A DNA stretch of 64,000 nt from Myxococcaceae bacterium (GTDB lineage: Bacteria > Myxococcota > Myxococcia > Myxococcales > Myxococcaceae), in contig JADGRA010000023.1 of NCBI GenBank assembly GCA_017881265.1, positions 1-64,000 on the forward strand. The letters are read 5' to 3'. Of the stretch, positions 9,337-18,003 are shown one piece after another (position 1 is the stretch's first letter; each line of letters begins with the position of its first letter). Both the position numbers and the translations under genes were made by a program. The notes under the pieces are model-generated. The model ran no database searches, was not told the origin of the DNA, and saw only the letters and a list, made by a program, of their open reading frames with translations.

Positions 9337-10263
9337 ATGAGGCTCGGCACGGCGCGCTGGCTTGTCGTCTTCGGGGCCTTCCTCAGCCCGCATGGACTCC
9401 ACGCGCAACCGGCCGACCGGTCGTGCGCCTTCGACGGCATTCGCCGGGGAGAGAAGCCGGTGTGCCTTGGCGGGGAGCGCTCCGTACTCCGACGGAAGTA
9501 TTGCGTGCATGTACCTGCCGCACCAAGAGCTGGCCTCCCCTTGGTGCTGCTTCTTCACGGATACACGAGCAACGGCGAGTCGCAATCGCGTTACTTCGAC
9601 TTGGACTCTTTCGTCGACAAGCGAGGCTTCATCCTGGTGAAGCCGAATGGGACGCCGGACTCCAAGGGCGCCTTGTACTGGAATACCGGCAGGCACCTCT
9701 CCGCCGTCGCGCCGGACGACGTGGCGTACCTCACCGCCGTGTTGCAGGACGTCGTCGCGGCCTTCGGGGCCGACAGCAACCGCATCTTCGTCGTCGGCCA
9801 TTCCAACGGCGCCTTCATGGCCAACCGGCTGGCCTGTGCACGCAGCGACCGCATCGCGGCCCTGGTGAGTCTGGCCGGAGCGGTCGACACGGGCAGCTGT
9901 CACCCGGTGAAGCCCGTGTCTGTCCTCACCGTGCACGGAACGGCTGACCGTCTCATCCAGTACGGTGGCGGCACAGCCGGTTTTCTCGGCGCCTACGCCT
10001 CGGCCGACGCCTCGCTTGCCTTCTGGGCCCAGGCCGACGGCTGCCACGGAGCGCGGACGCGCGGTAAGCAGTTGCATTTGACGTGTGACAGCTCCGCGGC
10101 CGACACGTCCGTGTCCTCGTACGCTGGCTGCCCTGCGGGAGTTGCCGTCGAGCACTGGAAGCTGGAGGGGGGAGGGCATGTGCCGAACTTCGCCCTCCCG
10201 GCCTGGCCGGAAGCGGTGCTGGACTTTCTCTGGGCCCATCCAAAGGCGGGCGCGCAGAAGTGA
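9337..10263 (+). CDS. Secreted PHB-depolymerase/feruloyl-esterase family hydrolase
   Basis: 308 residues. A signal peptide covers about 1-23 (cleavage near LHA-QP). The alpha/beta hydrolase fold shows an oxyanion-region HG at 74-75, nucleophile elbow GHSNG with Ser156, an acid candidate in VHGTADRLIQ near 210, and a catalytic His in GGGHVPNF near the C-terminus. This arrangement matches the LpqC/polyhydroxybutyrate-depolymerase-like esterase family, which acts on polyester oligomers or feruloylated sugars; the substrate is not determined. Several cysteines could form disulfides after export. It stands alone, divergent from the arsR operon. Confidence 0.85.
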   Translation: MRLGTARWLVVFGAFLSPHGLHAQPADRSCAFDGIRRGEKPVCLGGERSVLRRKYCVHVPAAPRAGLPLVLLLHGYTSNGESQSRYFDLDSFVDKRGFILVKPNGTPDSKGALYWNTGRHLSAVAPDDVAYLTAVLQDVVAAFGADSNRIFVVGHSNGAFMANRLACARSDRIAALVSLAGAVDTGSCHPVKPVSVLTVHGTADRLIQYGGGTAGFLGAYASADASLAFWAQADGCHGARTRGKQLHLTCDSSAADTSVSSYAGCPAGVAVEHWKLEGGGHVPNFALPAWPEAVLDFLWAHPKAGAQK

Positions 10264-10463
10264 AGCCCCGCCTCTCGGCATCGACGTTCTGCCCGGGTCC
10301 CCGGTAGCTGTTGGCGGCCGCTTCACCCGCGGGGGCGAAGGCGGGCGGTTCTGGTCCGTGACGACGGTGGGCCGCTTTGTGCCGCAGCTTGCGCCGGCGC
10401 TCGGGGCAGCCGGGAGGTCGTCCGCTGGCCCGCCACCGCGCCGGTGCTAGCCTCCTGCTCAGG

Positions 10464-11351
10464 ATGCTTCGCCCCCCGTCGCTCAGGCCTGGAGACCGCA
10501 TCTCCATCGTCAGCCCGTCGAGTCCCGTCGACCGCGAGGGTCTCGGGCGTGGCATCGAGCGACTCGCATCGCGCTACCGGCCCACCCTCGACGGACACGC
10601 CCTCGAGCGGCAGCACTACCTGGCCGGTCCAGACGCCGTCCGCGCCGAGTCCCTTCGGGCAGCGCTCCTCGACCCGGACGTCAGCGCCGTCTTCTGTACG
10701 CGGGGCGGCAGCGGAGCCGGAAGACTGCTTCCCCTCCTGGAGCTGGGCTCCTTTCCGCCCAAGCTTTTCGTCGGCTGCTCCGACGTCACCGTCCTGCACG
10801 CGGCGCTCCAGGCGCACGGCCGAATCAGCATCCACGGGCCGGTGGTGACGCAGCTGGGCGAACAGCCCCCAGGGGTGCTCGACCAGCTGTTCCAGCTCCT
10901 CGAAGGGGGCCTCCCGCCCCCCCTCACCGGCGCGACGCCTCTCGTCCCCGGCGTTGGGGAGGGGCCGCTCCTTGGAGGCAACCTCACCGTGCTGACGACC
11001 GTCCTCGGCACGCCCTGGCTGCCGGACATGCGCGGCGCCGTTCTCCTCCTCGAGGACGATGGTGAGCAGCCGTACCGCCTCGACCGGCTGTGGACACACC
11101 TGCGCAACGCCGGAGTCCTGGCCGGATTGGCTGGTATCGCGCTGGGCGACTTCACCAACTGCGAGCGCGCTGATGCGGACTTCACGGCGCGGGACGTGCT
11201 GCGTTCGCTGGCCGAGGAGACGCGCCTGCCGTGCGCGGTGGGCTTCCCCGTCGGTCACGGTCCGGTGAACATGCCGCTGGCCCTCGGGGCACGTGTCCGC
11301 CTGGACGCCGGTGCAGGCACCCTCACCCCGCTGGAGGCCGCGACTCAGTGA
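10464..11351 (+). CDS. LD-carboxypeptidase (peptidase S66)
   Basis: 295 residues matching the S66 family (LdcA/MccF). The N-terminal half contains CTRGGSGAGRLLP and the nucleophile in VGCSDVT (Ser106). The C-terminal half supplies the dyad Glu and a His in PVGHGPVNMPLALG. LdcA removes the terminal D-alanine from murein tetrapeptides in the cytoplasm, producing the tripeptide that Mpl reuses. The ATG at 10464 has an AGG just upstream. The stop overlaps the start of the next gene (GTGA), and mpl follows, so the context supports LdcA over the immunity protein MccF. Confidence 0.88.
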   Translation: MLRPPSLRPGDRISIVSPSSPVDREGLGRGIERLASRYRPTLDGHALERQHYLAGPDAVRAESLRAALLDPDVSAVFCTRGGSGAGRLLPLLELGSFPPKLFVGCSDVTVLHAALQAHGRISIHGPVVTQLGEQPPGVLDQLFQLLEGGLPPPLTGATPLVPGVGEGPLLGGNLTVLTTVLGTPWLPDMRGAVLLLEDDGEQPYRLDRLWTHLRNAGVLAGLAGIALGDFTNCERADADFTARDVLRSLAEETRLPCAVGFPVGHGPVNMPLALGARVRLDAGAGTLTPLEAATQ

Positions 11352-12505
11352 CCGACCCGCTCCAGGCGCTGCTCGACGCCGGCGTCAACGACGGCAGCTT
11401 CCCGTCGGCCCAGGCGTCCGTCTGGCACAAGGGCGCGCCCGTCTTCCGGGGCGCCGCCGGTGGCGTCTCGCGCGACACGCCCTTCGACCTGGCCAGTCTC
11501 ACCAAGGCCATGTGCACCGTCCCGCTCTTCCTGCGGGCGTGGACCGACGGCGCTGTCAACCCCGAGACGCCGGTGTCCCGCTTCCACACTGGGACTCCTG
11601 CGGCGGACGCAGGCGTCACGCTCGGGCAGTTGCTCACGCACACCTCCGGGCTGCCGACGTGGTTGCCGCTCTTTTCGGAGCCCATCCAGCGGCTGCCGGA
11701 CCTGCTCTCGCCGGACTGCACGGCGGCCACGCGGTTTTCCGTCCGTGCTCGACTCGTCGAAGCCGTCGTCCGGACGCCCCTGGTCGCCCCGCCCGACGCC
11801 GCGCAGACGTACGGCGATTTGGGTTTCCTCCTCCTCGGCGAAATCCTGGCTGACTTGGCGGGCAAGCCCCTCGACGCCCTCTACGACGCCCGGGTGCGGG
11901 AGCCCCTGGGCCTCGGTGCGCACTTCCACCGGCTGTCCGGGCGCGGGCACGACACGCGTGACCCGTGCGCCGGCAACTGGGAGGGTCTGCCCGTCACCGG
12001 ACAGGTGCGTCCGCGCCCCCCGGCGCCGGGCCAGGGTTACGACTGGGCCGGGATTGAACCGCTGCCCTCGCGCGCCGGAGAGGTGGACGACGACAACGCG
12101 TGGATTCTCGACGGGGTTGCCGGACATGCGGGGCTCTTCGGCAGTGCCGAGGACGTCGCTCGCTTCGGCCAGGCCACGCTCGAGGAGCTCTCGGGTGCCG
12201 GGCGAATCGCCCCGGCCCGCCTCTGGGAGCGTGCCGTCTCGCCCCTCCCCGGGGGGGTCCACGGGCTCGGCTTCGACACCCCCTCCCCCTACGGCTCCTC
12301 TGCCGGCGCACACCTCGGCAACAGCCCTCCGGGCGCCTTTGGACACCTCGGCTTCACCGGCACCAGCCTGTGGGTGGACCGGGGCCGGGACCTGGTGGTG
12401 GCCCTGGTGACCAACCGCACGGCCCGGGGCCGGGACAATGTGGGCATCCAGGGGTTTCGACCACGCTTCCACGACCGGGTGGTGGTGGCGCTTGGCCTCG
12501 AATAA
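11348..12505 (+). CDS. SxxK serine hydrolase (beta-lactamase/penicillin-binding fold)
   Basis: 385 residues from a GTG start that overlaps the LD-carboxypeptidase stop. The SxxK motif is DLASLTK with Ser50 and Lys53, the second motif is near QTYGDLGF (Tyr in place of the YxN tyrosine), and a C-terminal GHLGFTGTS supplies the third motif. This is the class C beta-lactamase/esterase family (PF00144). No signal peptide is evident, so it should act in the cytoplasm. Lying between ldcA and mpl, it may trim or hydrolyse muropeptides, but members of the family also act as esterases. Confidence 0.85.
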   Translation: MTDPLQALLDAGVNDGSFPSAQASVWHKGAPVFRGAAGGVSRDTPFDLASLTKAMCTVPLFLRAWTDGAVNPETPVSRFHTGTPAADAGVTLGQLLTHTSGLPTWLPLFSEPIQRLPDLLSPDCTAATRFSVRARLVEAVVRTPLVAPPDAAQTYGDLGFLLLGEILADLAGKPLDALYDARVREPLGLGAHFHRLSGRGHDTRDPCAGNWEGLPVTGQVRPRPPAPGQGYDWAGIEPLPSRAGEVDDDNAWILDGVAGHAGLFGSAEDVARFGQATLEELSGAGRIAPARLWERAVSPLPGGVHGLGFDTPSPYGSSAGAHLGNSPPGAFGHLGFTGTSLWVDRGRDLVVALVTNRTARGRDNVGIQGFRPRFHDRVVVALGLE

Positions 12506-12515
12506 ACCCCTCCCG

Positions 12516-13979
12516 GTGAATCCCGACGACGGAAACGTGCTGACGGAAATCGCTCCGGACGCCATCCGGCGGGTCCACCTCCTCGGCATCGCCGGCAGCG
12601 GCATGGGTAGCTTCGCTGGCATGCTGAAGGCACGGGGCTACGTCGTCAGCGGCAGCGACACGGACGTCTACCCACCGATGAGCGACATGCTGCGCGCCTG
12701 GGGGATTGACGTGCTCACCCCCTACCGCGCCGAGAACCTCAACGTGACGAGACCCGACCTGGTGGTGGTGGGCAACGTCATCCGCCGCGTTAACCCGGAA
12801 GCGACGGCGGCACGCGAGCAGGGCCTTCCACAGATGAGTTTTCCTGCGGCCTTTGGCTCCCTCTTCCTCGCCGGCCACCACCCGGTGGTGGTGACCGGAA
12901 CGCACGGGAAGACGACGACGTCGGCCCTGCTGTCCCACCTGCTGGTCTCCGCCGGCCTGGACCCGTCGTTCCTGGTGGGCGGGGTGGCACAGAACGGTGG
13001 AGTCAGCTTCCGCCTCGGCCAGGGGCCCCACGTCGTCGTCGAGGGGGACGAGTACGACACCGCCTACTTCGACAAGGGACCCAAGTTCCTGCACTACCGC
13101 CCACGCACGGCCATGCTGACCAGCCTCGAGCTGGACCATGCCGACATCTACCGCGACGAGGCGCATTACCAGTCGGCCTTCCAGCGTTTCGTCCAGCTGC
13201 TCCCCGAGGACGGCTTTCTCGCCGTCAGCGCCCACTGGCCCCTGGCTCTGGACGTCGCTCGGTCCGCGCCCTGCCGCTGCGTCCTGTACGCACGGGCTCC
13301 AGGCACACTCGCCGACGTCTGGGCGGACTCGGTGGAGCAGGGCCCTGGTGGAACACGCTTCACCCTGGTCGAGGCAGGGGTGGCCCTGGGTAGGGTGGAA
13401 CTGAAAGTACCTGGCCTTCACAACGTGGAGAACGCGGTAGGTGCCTGGGCGGTCGTCTCCTCATTGGGCGTCCCCTTCCCCGCGGCCCAGGCCGGGTTCG
13501 CCAGCTTCGCCGGTGTGCGCCGGCGTCAGGAGCTGCGCGCGGAAGTCGACGGCGTGGCCATCATCGACGACTTTGCCCACCACCCGACGGCGGTGCGCGA
13601 AACCGTTCAAGCAATGCTGGGCCGCTTCCCCGGCCGGCGCCTCTGGGCCGTCTTCGAGCCGCGCAGCAACACCTCGCGGCGCCGGCTACACCAGGCGGCC
13701 TATGCGACGGCGTTTGACGGGGCGGCCCGGGTCAGCCTTCGGATTCCTGCACGGCATGACCGTGTTCCCGAGGGCGAGGAGCTCGACGTCCCGCGGCTGG
13801 TGGCGGAGCTGCGCGCGCGTGGCCTCCAGGCGGACGCCGAGCACGAAGTACCCGCACTGGTGGACCTGGTAGCACACGGTGTCCGTCCGGGCGACGTCGT
13901 CCTCGTCATGTCCAACGGCAGCTTCGGCGGCTTTCACGCCTCCCTCATCGAGCGGCTGCGCGGGCGTCACCCCGCATGA
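12516..13979 (+). CDS. mpl: UDP-N-acetylmuramate:murein-tripeptide ligase
   Basis: About 487 residues; the start is uncertain between GTG 12516 and GTG 12537. The N-terminal Rossmann domain has HLLGIAGSGMGSFAG, the ATP site is GTHGKTTT (about 128-135), and the motif EGDEYDTAYFDKGPKF is characteristic of Mpl as opposed to MurC. Mpl joins recycled L-Ala-gamma-D-Glu-meso-DAP tripeptide to UDP-MurNAc. It follows ldcA and the SxxK hydrolase with almost no gap, giving a compact murein recycling operon. Confidence 0.92.
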   Translation: MNPDDGNVLTEIAPDAIRRVHLLGIAGSGMGSFAGMLKARGYVVSGSDTDVYPPMSDMLRAWGIDVLTPYRAENLNVTRPDLVVVGNVIRRVNPEATAAREQGLPQMSFPAAFGSLFLAGHHPVVVTGTHGKTTTSALLSHLLVSAGLDPSFLVGGVAQNGGVSFRLGQGPHVVVEGDEYDTAYFDKGPKFLHYRPRTAMLTSLELDHADIYRDEAHYQSAFQRFVQLLPEDGFLAVSAHWPLALDVARSAPCRCVLYARAPGTLADVWADSVEQGPGGTRFTLVEAGVALGRVELKVPGLHNVENAVGAWAVVSSLGVPFPAAQAGFASFAGVRRRQELRAEVDGVAIIDDFAHHPTAVRETVQAMLGRFPGRRLWAVFEPRSNTSRRRLHQAAYATAFDGAARVSLRIPARHDRVPEGEELDVPRLVAELRARGLQADAEHEVPALVDLVAHGVRPGDVVLVMSNGSFGGFHASLIERLRGRHPA

Positions 13980-14102
13980 AGTCCCGGCAGGGTTTCCTCC
14001 GCGTCTAGCGGACCGGGCAAGGTTTCCTGGTAGGACAAGGGCTGGCACGACAACATGTCGCCGCGCTCTCCAGTGCAGTCGTCACCGTCTTGGAGGTGGA
14101 AC

Positions 14103-14609
14103 GTGAAGCACATCCTCGTTGTCGGCCTGATGGCAGCCTTGTCCGGATGTGCCAGCGCCCCGCCAGCGCCGAAACCTGCCCCCGGGGGGCCGATTTCCTT
14201 TTCCCTGCCCATCTGGCCGGCGGGCACGGCGCAGCACTCCTTCGCCGACGACCGCGGCCACATTGTCGTCCTCGACGCGTGGGCCAGCTGGTGCCAGCCG
14301 TGCCAGGCGGAGCTCCCGAAGCTGGACGCCCTTGCCAAGCAGTGGGCTGCGCAGGGAGTGCGCGTCTACGCGGTCAACATCGACACGGCCAGCGGGGTGG
14401 TGCAGCCGTTTCTCATGACGTTTCATATCGACTTGCCCGTCCTCCTGGACCCGGGCGGCGGGGTACTGACGCAGAGCTTGGGCCTGCAGAACATGCCCAC
14501 CACCTGGGTCTTCGACCAGGCCGGCAACCTCGTCTTCACGGAGCAAGGCACCGCAGACCTCATCGCCGAGAAGGTCAATCTCATGCTGAGCACGCCGGCC
14601 AAACCGTGA
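14103..14609 (+). CDS. TlpA-like thioredoxin-fold lipoprotein
   Basis: 168 residues from a GTG start with a GGAGG ribosome binding site 7 bases upstream. A lipoprotein signal ends at LSGC (Cys16), so the protein is anchored in the envelope. The thioredoxin fold carries the active site WCQPC (Cys64, Cys67) and a cis-proline segment NMPTTW. TlpA-type proteins reduce or exchange disulfides in periplasmic clients, for instance during cytochrome c assembly. The stop overlaps the next gene's GTG (GTGA), coupling it to an inositol-phosphatase-family enzyme. Confidence 0.88.
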   Translation: MKHILVVGLMAALSGCASAPPAPKPAPGGPISFSLPIWPAGTAQHSFADDRGHIVVLDAWASWCQPCQAELPKLDALAKQWAAQGVRVYAVNIDTASGVVQPFLMTFHIDLPVLLDPGGGVLTQSLGLQNMPTTWVFDQAGNLVFTEQGTADLIAEKVNLMLSTPAKP

Positions 14610-15442
14610 CGTCGGACGTCGAATCACTCGAAGTCCTGCTTGCCTCGGCCGAAGCGGCCGCCCGCCTCGGCGGCGAGGTGCTGCGGGCCTCCTTCACGGG
14701 TGCGCGCACCATCAGCTTCAAAGGCGGCATTGACCTCGTCACGGACGCGGACAAGGCCAGCGAGGAGGCTGTCCTGGGCCTTCTCCGCACGCGCCACCCG
14801 CAGCACTCCATTCTGGCCGAGGAAAGCGGGGCCTCGGGCGCAGGGGTGTACCGGTGGATTGTCGACCCCCTCGACGGCACCACCAACTACGCGCACCGCG
14901 TGCCGCATTTCTGCGTCTCCGTGGCGGTGGAGGGACCAGAGGGACTCCTCGCCGGCGCGGTGTATGAGCCGCTCAAGGACGAACTCTTCGCCGCCGCGCG
15001 AGGCCGTGGCGCCACCTGCAACGGCGTGGCGCTGCACGTCTCGGAGGCCGTCGACTTGAAGCGTTCATTGCTCTGCACCGGCTTCCCCTACAACGTCCAC
15101 GAGCACCCCGAAGGGCCGATGGGCTTGCTCCAGCGCTTCATCCGCAAGGCGCAGGGCATCCGCCGGATGGGGAGCGCTGCCCTGGAACTGGCCTGGCTCG
15201 CCGCCGGGCGCTTCGACGGCTACTTCGAGTTTGGCCTCAAACCCTGGGACGTTGCCGCCGGTGCGCTGCTGGTGCTGGAGGCCGGTGGGCTGTGCCGCCG
15301 CATCGACGGCGCACCGCTCGACCTCGCCGTGGGGGACACGGTGGCCTGTGCGCCGGGCCTGGAGGGCCCGTTGGTAGGCGAATGCCGGACGTTTCTGGCC
15401 GAGTTAGGGTACCAGCCCCGGCCGGGTGGCTACGGCCGCTGA
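14606..15442 (+). CDS. Inositol monophosphatase family enzyme
   Basis: 278 residues from a GTG start overlapping the previous stop. It shows the Mg2+/Li+-dependent phosphatase signature: DLVTDADKASE near 43-53, metal ligands Glu72-Glu73, the motif DPLDGTTNY at 87-95, and the C-terminal KPWDVAAGALLVLEAGG. Such enzymes dephosphorylate myo-inositol-1-phosphate; SuhB members also bind RNA polymerase and help rRNA antitermination. Which role applies here is not decided by the sequence. Confidence 0.88.
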   Translation: MTSDVESLEVLLASAEAAARLGGEVLRASFTGARTISFKGGIDLVTDADKASEEAVLGLLRTRHPQHSILAEESGASGAGVYRWIVDPLDGTTNYAHRVPHFCVSVAVEGPEGLLAGAVYEPLKDELFAAARGRGATCNGVALHVSEAVDLKRSLLCTGFPYNVHEHPEGPMGLLQRFIRKAQGIRRMGSAALELAWLAAGRFDGYFEFGLKPWDVAAGALLVLEAGGLCRRIDGAPLDLAVGDTVACAPGLEGPLVGECRTFLAELGYQPRPGGYGR

Positions 15443-15508
15443 GGCCCCGGCGGTGGGCGACGCGCCTCGAAAAGCTGGGGTAGCGTCTTTTGGGTCTGGA
15501 GAACGCCC

Positions 15509-15841
15509 ATGTCCGACCGAATTCAAAGCTTTGCGCAGTTCTGGCCGTACTACCTGGGCGAGCACAGCCGCCCCGGGACGCGGGCCCTGCATCTGGTGGG
15601 CACCACCCTGGCGCTGCTCCTCTTGCTGTCCGCCGTGACGACTGCCCGCTGGTGGTTGCTGCCGGGCGCTTTAGTTTGCGGCTACGCCTTCGCATGGGTG
15701 GGGCACTTCTTCGTCGAACACAACCGCCCGGCGACTTTCCGCTACCCCCTGTGGTCGTTCGCGGCGGACTTCAAGATGTGGTTTGCCGCGGTCACCGGGC
15801 GGCTTCCCGGCGAGTTGCAGCGAGCGCAGCGCCCCCGGTAG
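15509..15841 (+). CDS. Mpo1-like (DUF962) membrane protein
   Basis: 110 residues with two hydrophobic hairpin segments. It contains the HxxGTT motif (HLVGTTLAL near 28) and the GHFFVEHNRPATF motif near 65-77, both hallmarks of the DUF962/YGL010w family. Yeast Mpo1 is an Fe2+-dependent dioxygenase that alpha-oxidises 2-hydroxy fatty acids, and the histidines needed for iron binding are present here. Bacterial members probably act on fatty acids too, which is inference. The ATG at 15509 is preceded by a GGAG-like region. Confidence 0.8.
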   Translation: MSDRIQSFAQFWPYYLGEHSRPGTRALHLVGTTLALLLLLSAVTTARWWLLPGALVCGYAFAWVGHFFVEHNRPATFRYPLWSFAADFKMWFAAVTGRLPGELQRAQRPR

Positions 15842-15889
15842 CGTCATCCGCTTCCAAGAAGCTGACCAGTCGAAGGAACAGCCCCGAAG

Positions 15890-16999
15890 TCACTCCGTGC
15901 GCCCTTCCTTCCCGTGCGCACCGTCGATGGGCTCGCCCCTCGCCCGGTTCTCCCTCCACACGCGTCGCAGGAAGTGTGCGCCGCGGCGAGCGGCCTCGGC
16001 GACCTGGAGCACGGGCCGAGGCACGCCGCGCAGTGGCGCGCGCAGGTGCAGCGTCGAGGTGAGGGGGTCCGGCCAGCGGGCGCGCACCGCGGCGGCGGCC
16101 CGTCTCCAGCCGAGACGGTGCAACTCCAAGAGGGAGTCAGGTGGCGCCTGGAGGCCCCCAGCCCAGGCGCGCAGCGTCGCTCGCCGGAACCACCCAGGGA
16201 CGGACATCAGCGGGGTCCCAGGCGGGAGTCGAGCGTCGAGCAGCTCCGCGGCCAGGGAGATGAGAGCCACCACCGCGTCACTGAGGTGTGGGTTTCCCGC
16301 AAGGCACAACTCCCAGCGGAAGCCTTCGGGCAGCGACTCGAGGAAGGCCGCGACGTCGCACAGCCAGAGCGGTCGCCAGCCGCCGTGGTCAAGTTGGTGC
16401 AGGCAAACCAGTCGAAGGTGGTCCTCCGGCGCGAGTACGCGGAACCGGGCGCTTCCCACCATTTCGGCAGAGCTGCGCTCCCGAAGCTCAGGGAATTGGC
16501 GATCCGGGAGAAAGCGCCGCAGCACGCGCATGTCGAGGTCGACAAAGGCCCGGGATTCCGCGGAAAGCGTTGCGAGGAGGGCGCGAGCCGCGGGCTCCTC
16601 GCTCACATCCACCAGCACGTCCACATCTCCGTAAGGCCGCAACCCTGGCCTGGCATACAGCCGGGCCAGGGACCAACCCTTGAAGACGAGTGGCTCCAGG
16701 CCGACGGCGTTGAAGTGGGTAATGACGTGCTCCAGGCTGTTCGCGTGCACCGCCGCCTGGAGCATGTGGAGACGAAACGCCTCTCGGTAGGGGAGGGCGC
16801 TCGCATGGGAGGCGAGGGAGGACGTGCGTACGCGCCACCAGGCGAGCGCGCCACAGCCCGTCCCGAGGAGCGGCCCTTCAACTGCGGAGAGAGCCTCGCG
16901 GAGGTCACCCGGCGCTTCAGGCGTTTCGCGCCAGGAAGTGCGCAGGACCGAGGCGATGGCCGCGCCTAGAGCCAGCGGGCGGCCGGCAGGCCCTGGCAT
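15890..16999 (-). CDS. Nucleotidyltransferase (NTP_transf_5 type)
   Basis: 369 residues of the uncharacterised nucleotidyltransferase family PF14907. The core runs from FKGWSLARLY (Lys108-Gly109) to RPYGDVDVLVD, where Asp125 and Asp127 form the metal-binding DxD pair. A helical C-terminal half follows, including HQLDHGGWRPLWLCDVAAFL. This family occurs next to HprK-like kinases and PqqD-type proteins in peptide-tailoring loci, for example with paeninodin-type lasso peptides. Here it lies about 150 bp downstream of a PqqD-domain gene on the same strand. Its substrate is unknown; transfer of NMP to a peptide or sugar is possible. Confidence 0.8.
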   Translation of the reverse strand: MPGPAGRPLALGAAIASVLRTSWRETPEAPGDLREALSAVEGPLLGTGCGALAWWRVRTSSLASHASALPYREAFRLHMLQAAVHANSLEHVITHFNAVGLEPLVFKGWSLARLYARPGLRPYGDVDVLVDVSEEPAARALLATLSAESRAFVDLDMRVLRRFLPDRQFPELRERSSAEMVGSARFRVLAPEDHLRLVCLHQLDHGGWRPLWLCDVAAFLESLPEGFRWELCLAGNPHLSDAVVALISLAAELLDARLPPGTPLMSVPGWFRRATLRAWAGGLQAPPDSLLELHRLGWRRAAAAVRARWPDPLTSTLHLRAPLRGVPRPVLQVAEAARRGAHFLRRVWRENRARGEPIDGAHGKEGRTE

Positions 17000-17146
17000 C
17001 AGCGACTTCCGTGCGGGCAGCTACGCCGAGCGCTTAGCCACCGGGGCTTCTCTGGCACGGAGTCCTCCAAGATTTCCAGTGTCCCCGGCTGCTGGGGCGG
17101 CGGTAAACCAGCATCTGCACGAGACTGGTCTCTCTCGAGCGCGGCC

Positions 17147-17770
17147 TTAGCGACAGATGTGCAACCTCGGCCGGCAGTGTCCCGACGGGCAGTCCGAATT
17201 CTGCGTACAAGCGCATCCGGTTGTGGAACAGGCTTCCGCAGCACCGGGCGCGACTACCAACCGGATGACGGGGATTGCCGCGATGGCGAGGTCTGCCAGC
17301 ATTCGCCGCCGCGACATGTCATGGCGGGGCGGAACCTCTGCACTGTTCTCGAGAAGGCCTGCATCGTCGGGCTGCCTCAGGGAGGCGAGCACGAGCTCGG
17401 GGAGGAGGTCTGCTTCCACAGAGATGTCTTGGACGGACCGCTGCCCATCACACAGTTCCCAGGTGAGACTGGCGGGCCCATTTAGAGCCAGAGCCTGGTG
17501 CGTGTCCTCGACATAAGGGTGCGTCTCGCCGTCGACCTCCTGAGTGACAAGCCCGCGGCGCCTAGGTCGCGGGACAAGGCTCGCGGGCTGGACACTGGTC
17601 GCAACGCTAGCACTTGGTGTCCGAAATCCAATGTAGCTGTAAGCGTATTGATGCAGAAGTGCCCATCTCCCTTGCCTTGGAACGAGGCGCGGCGGCTCAG
17701 GGAACAGGCGTCGGACGCGTCCCAATTCGCGGACTCTCGGTGCTGGCCCTGAAATTTTCCGGCTTGGCAC
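17147..17770 (-). CDS. PqqD-domain protein with Tat-like segment and six-Cys tail, copy 1
   Basis: From the only upstream ATG (17770) this gives 207 residues. Residues about 64-142 form a PqqD/RRE-type winged-helix domain (QEVDGETHPYVEDTHQALAL, then NGPASLTWELCDG). After a short linker comes SRRRMLADLAIAAIP at about 153-167, a twin-arginine-like charged and hydrophobic segment. It ends in a tail with six cysteines (181, 186, 188, 194, 199, 206). The paralogue at 20196-20648 begins with ATG exactly where this copy has ACC (17599), and no ATG, GTG or TTG lies in frame between 17770 and the domain. The 60-residue N-terminal extension is therefore probably artefactual, or the start has been lost. 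Confidence 0.65.
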   Translation of the reverse strand: MPSRKISGPAPRVRELGRVRRLFPEPPRLVPRQGRWALLHQYAYSYIGFRTPSASVATSVQPASLVPRPRRRGLVTQEVDGETHPYVEDTHQALALNGPASLTWELCDGQRSVQDISVEADLLPELVLASLRQPDDAGLLENSAEVPPRHDMSRRRMLADLAIAAIPVIRLVVAPGAAEACSTTGCACTQNSDCPSGHCRPRLHICR

Positions 17771-18003
17771 TCCGAACTAGAGCTGTTGGCCCAGCGTTTG
17801 GCCGGCGTCGGCCGCGGCAAGCACTCGCCGGCAATTCAGAACCGACTTGGGGAAACTGGGCGTACGATTCTCGCGCGTGATGGGCGCTGCCGGCGGTGTC
17901 ATCACCGCCGGCGTGTCGGGTGGCGGGGTCGTAGCGGACAAAGCCACTCTTGAGAGGCGGTCCGTTCCAGGGGGAAGTGCGGCGTTTCAGCTATTGTGGA
18001 GGG

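Noticed and set aside
10464-11351. Microcin C immunity protein MccF
   Set aside because: MccF shares the S66 fold, but coupling to a peptidoglycan ligase gene favours LD-carboxypeptidase.
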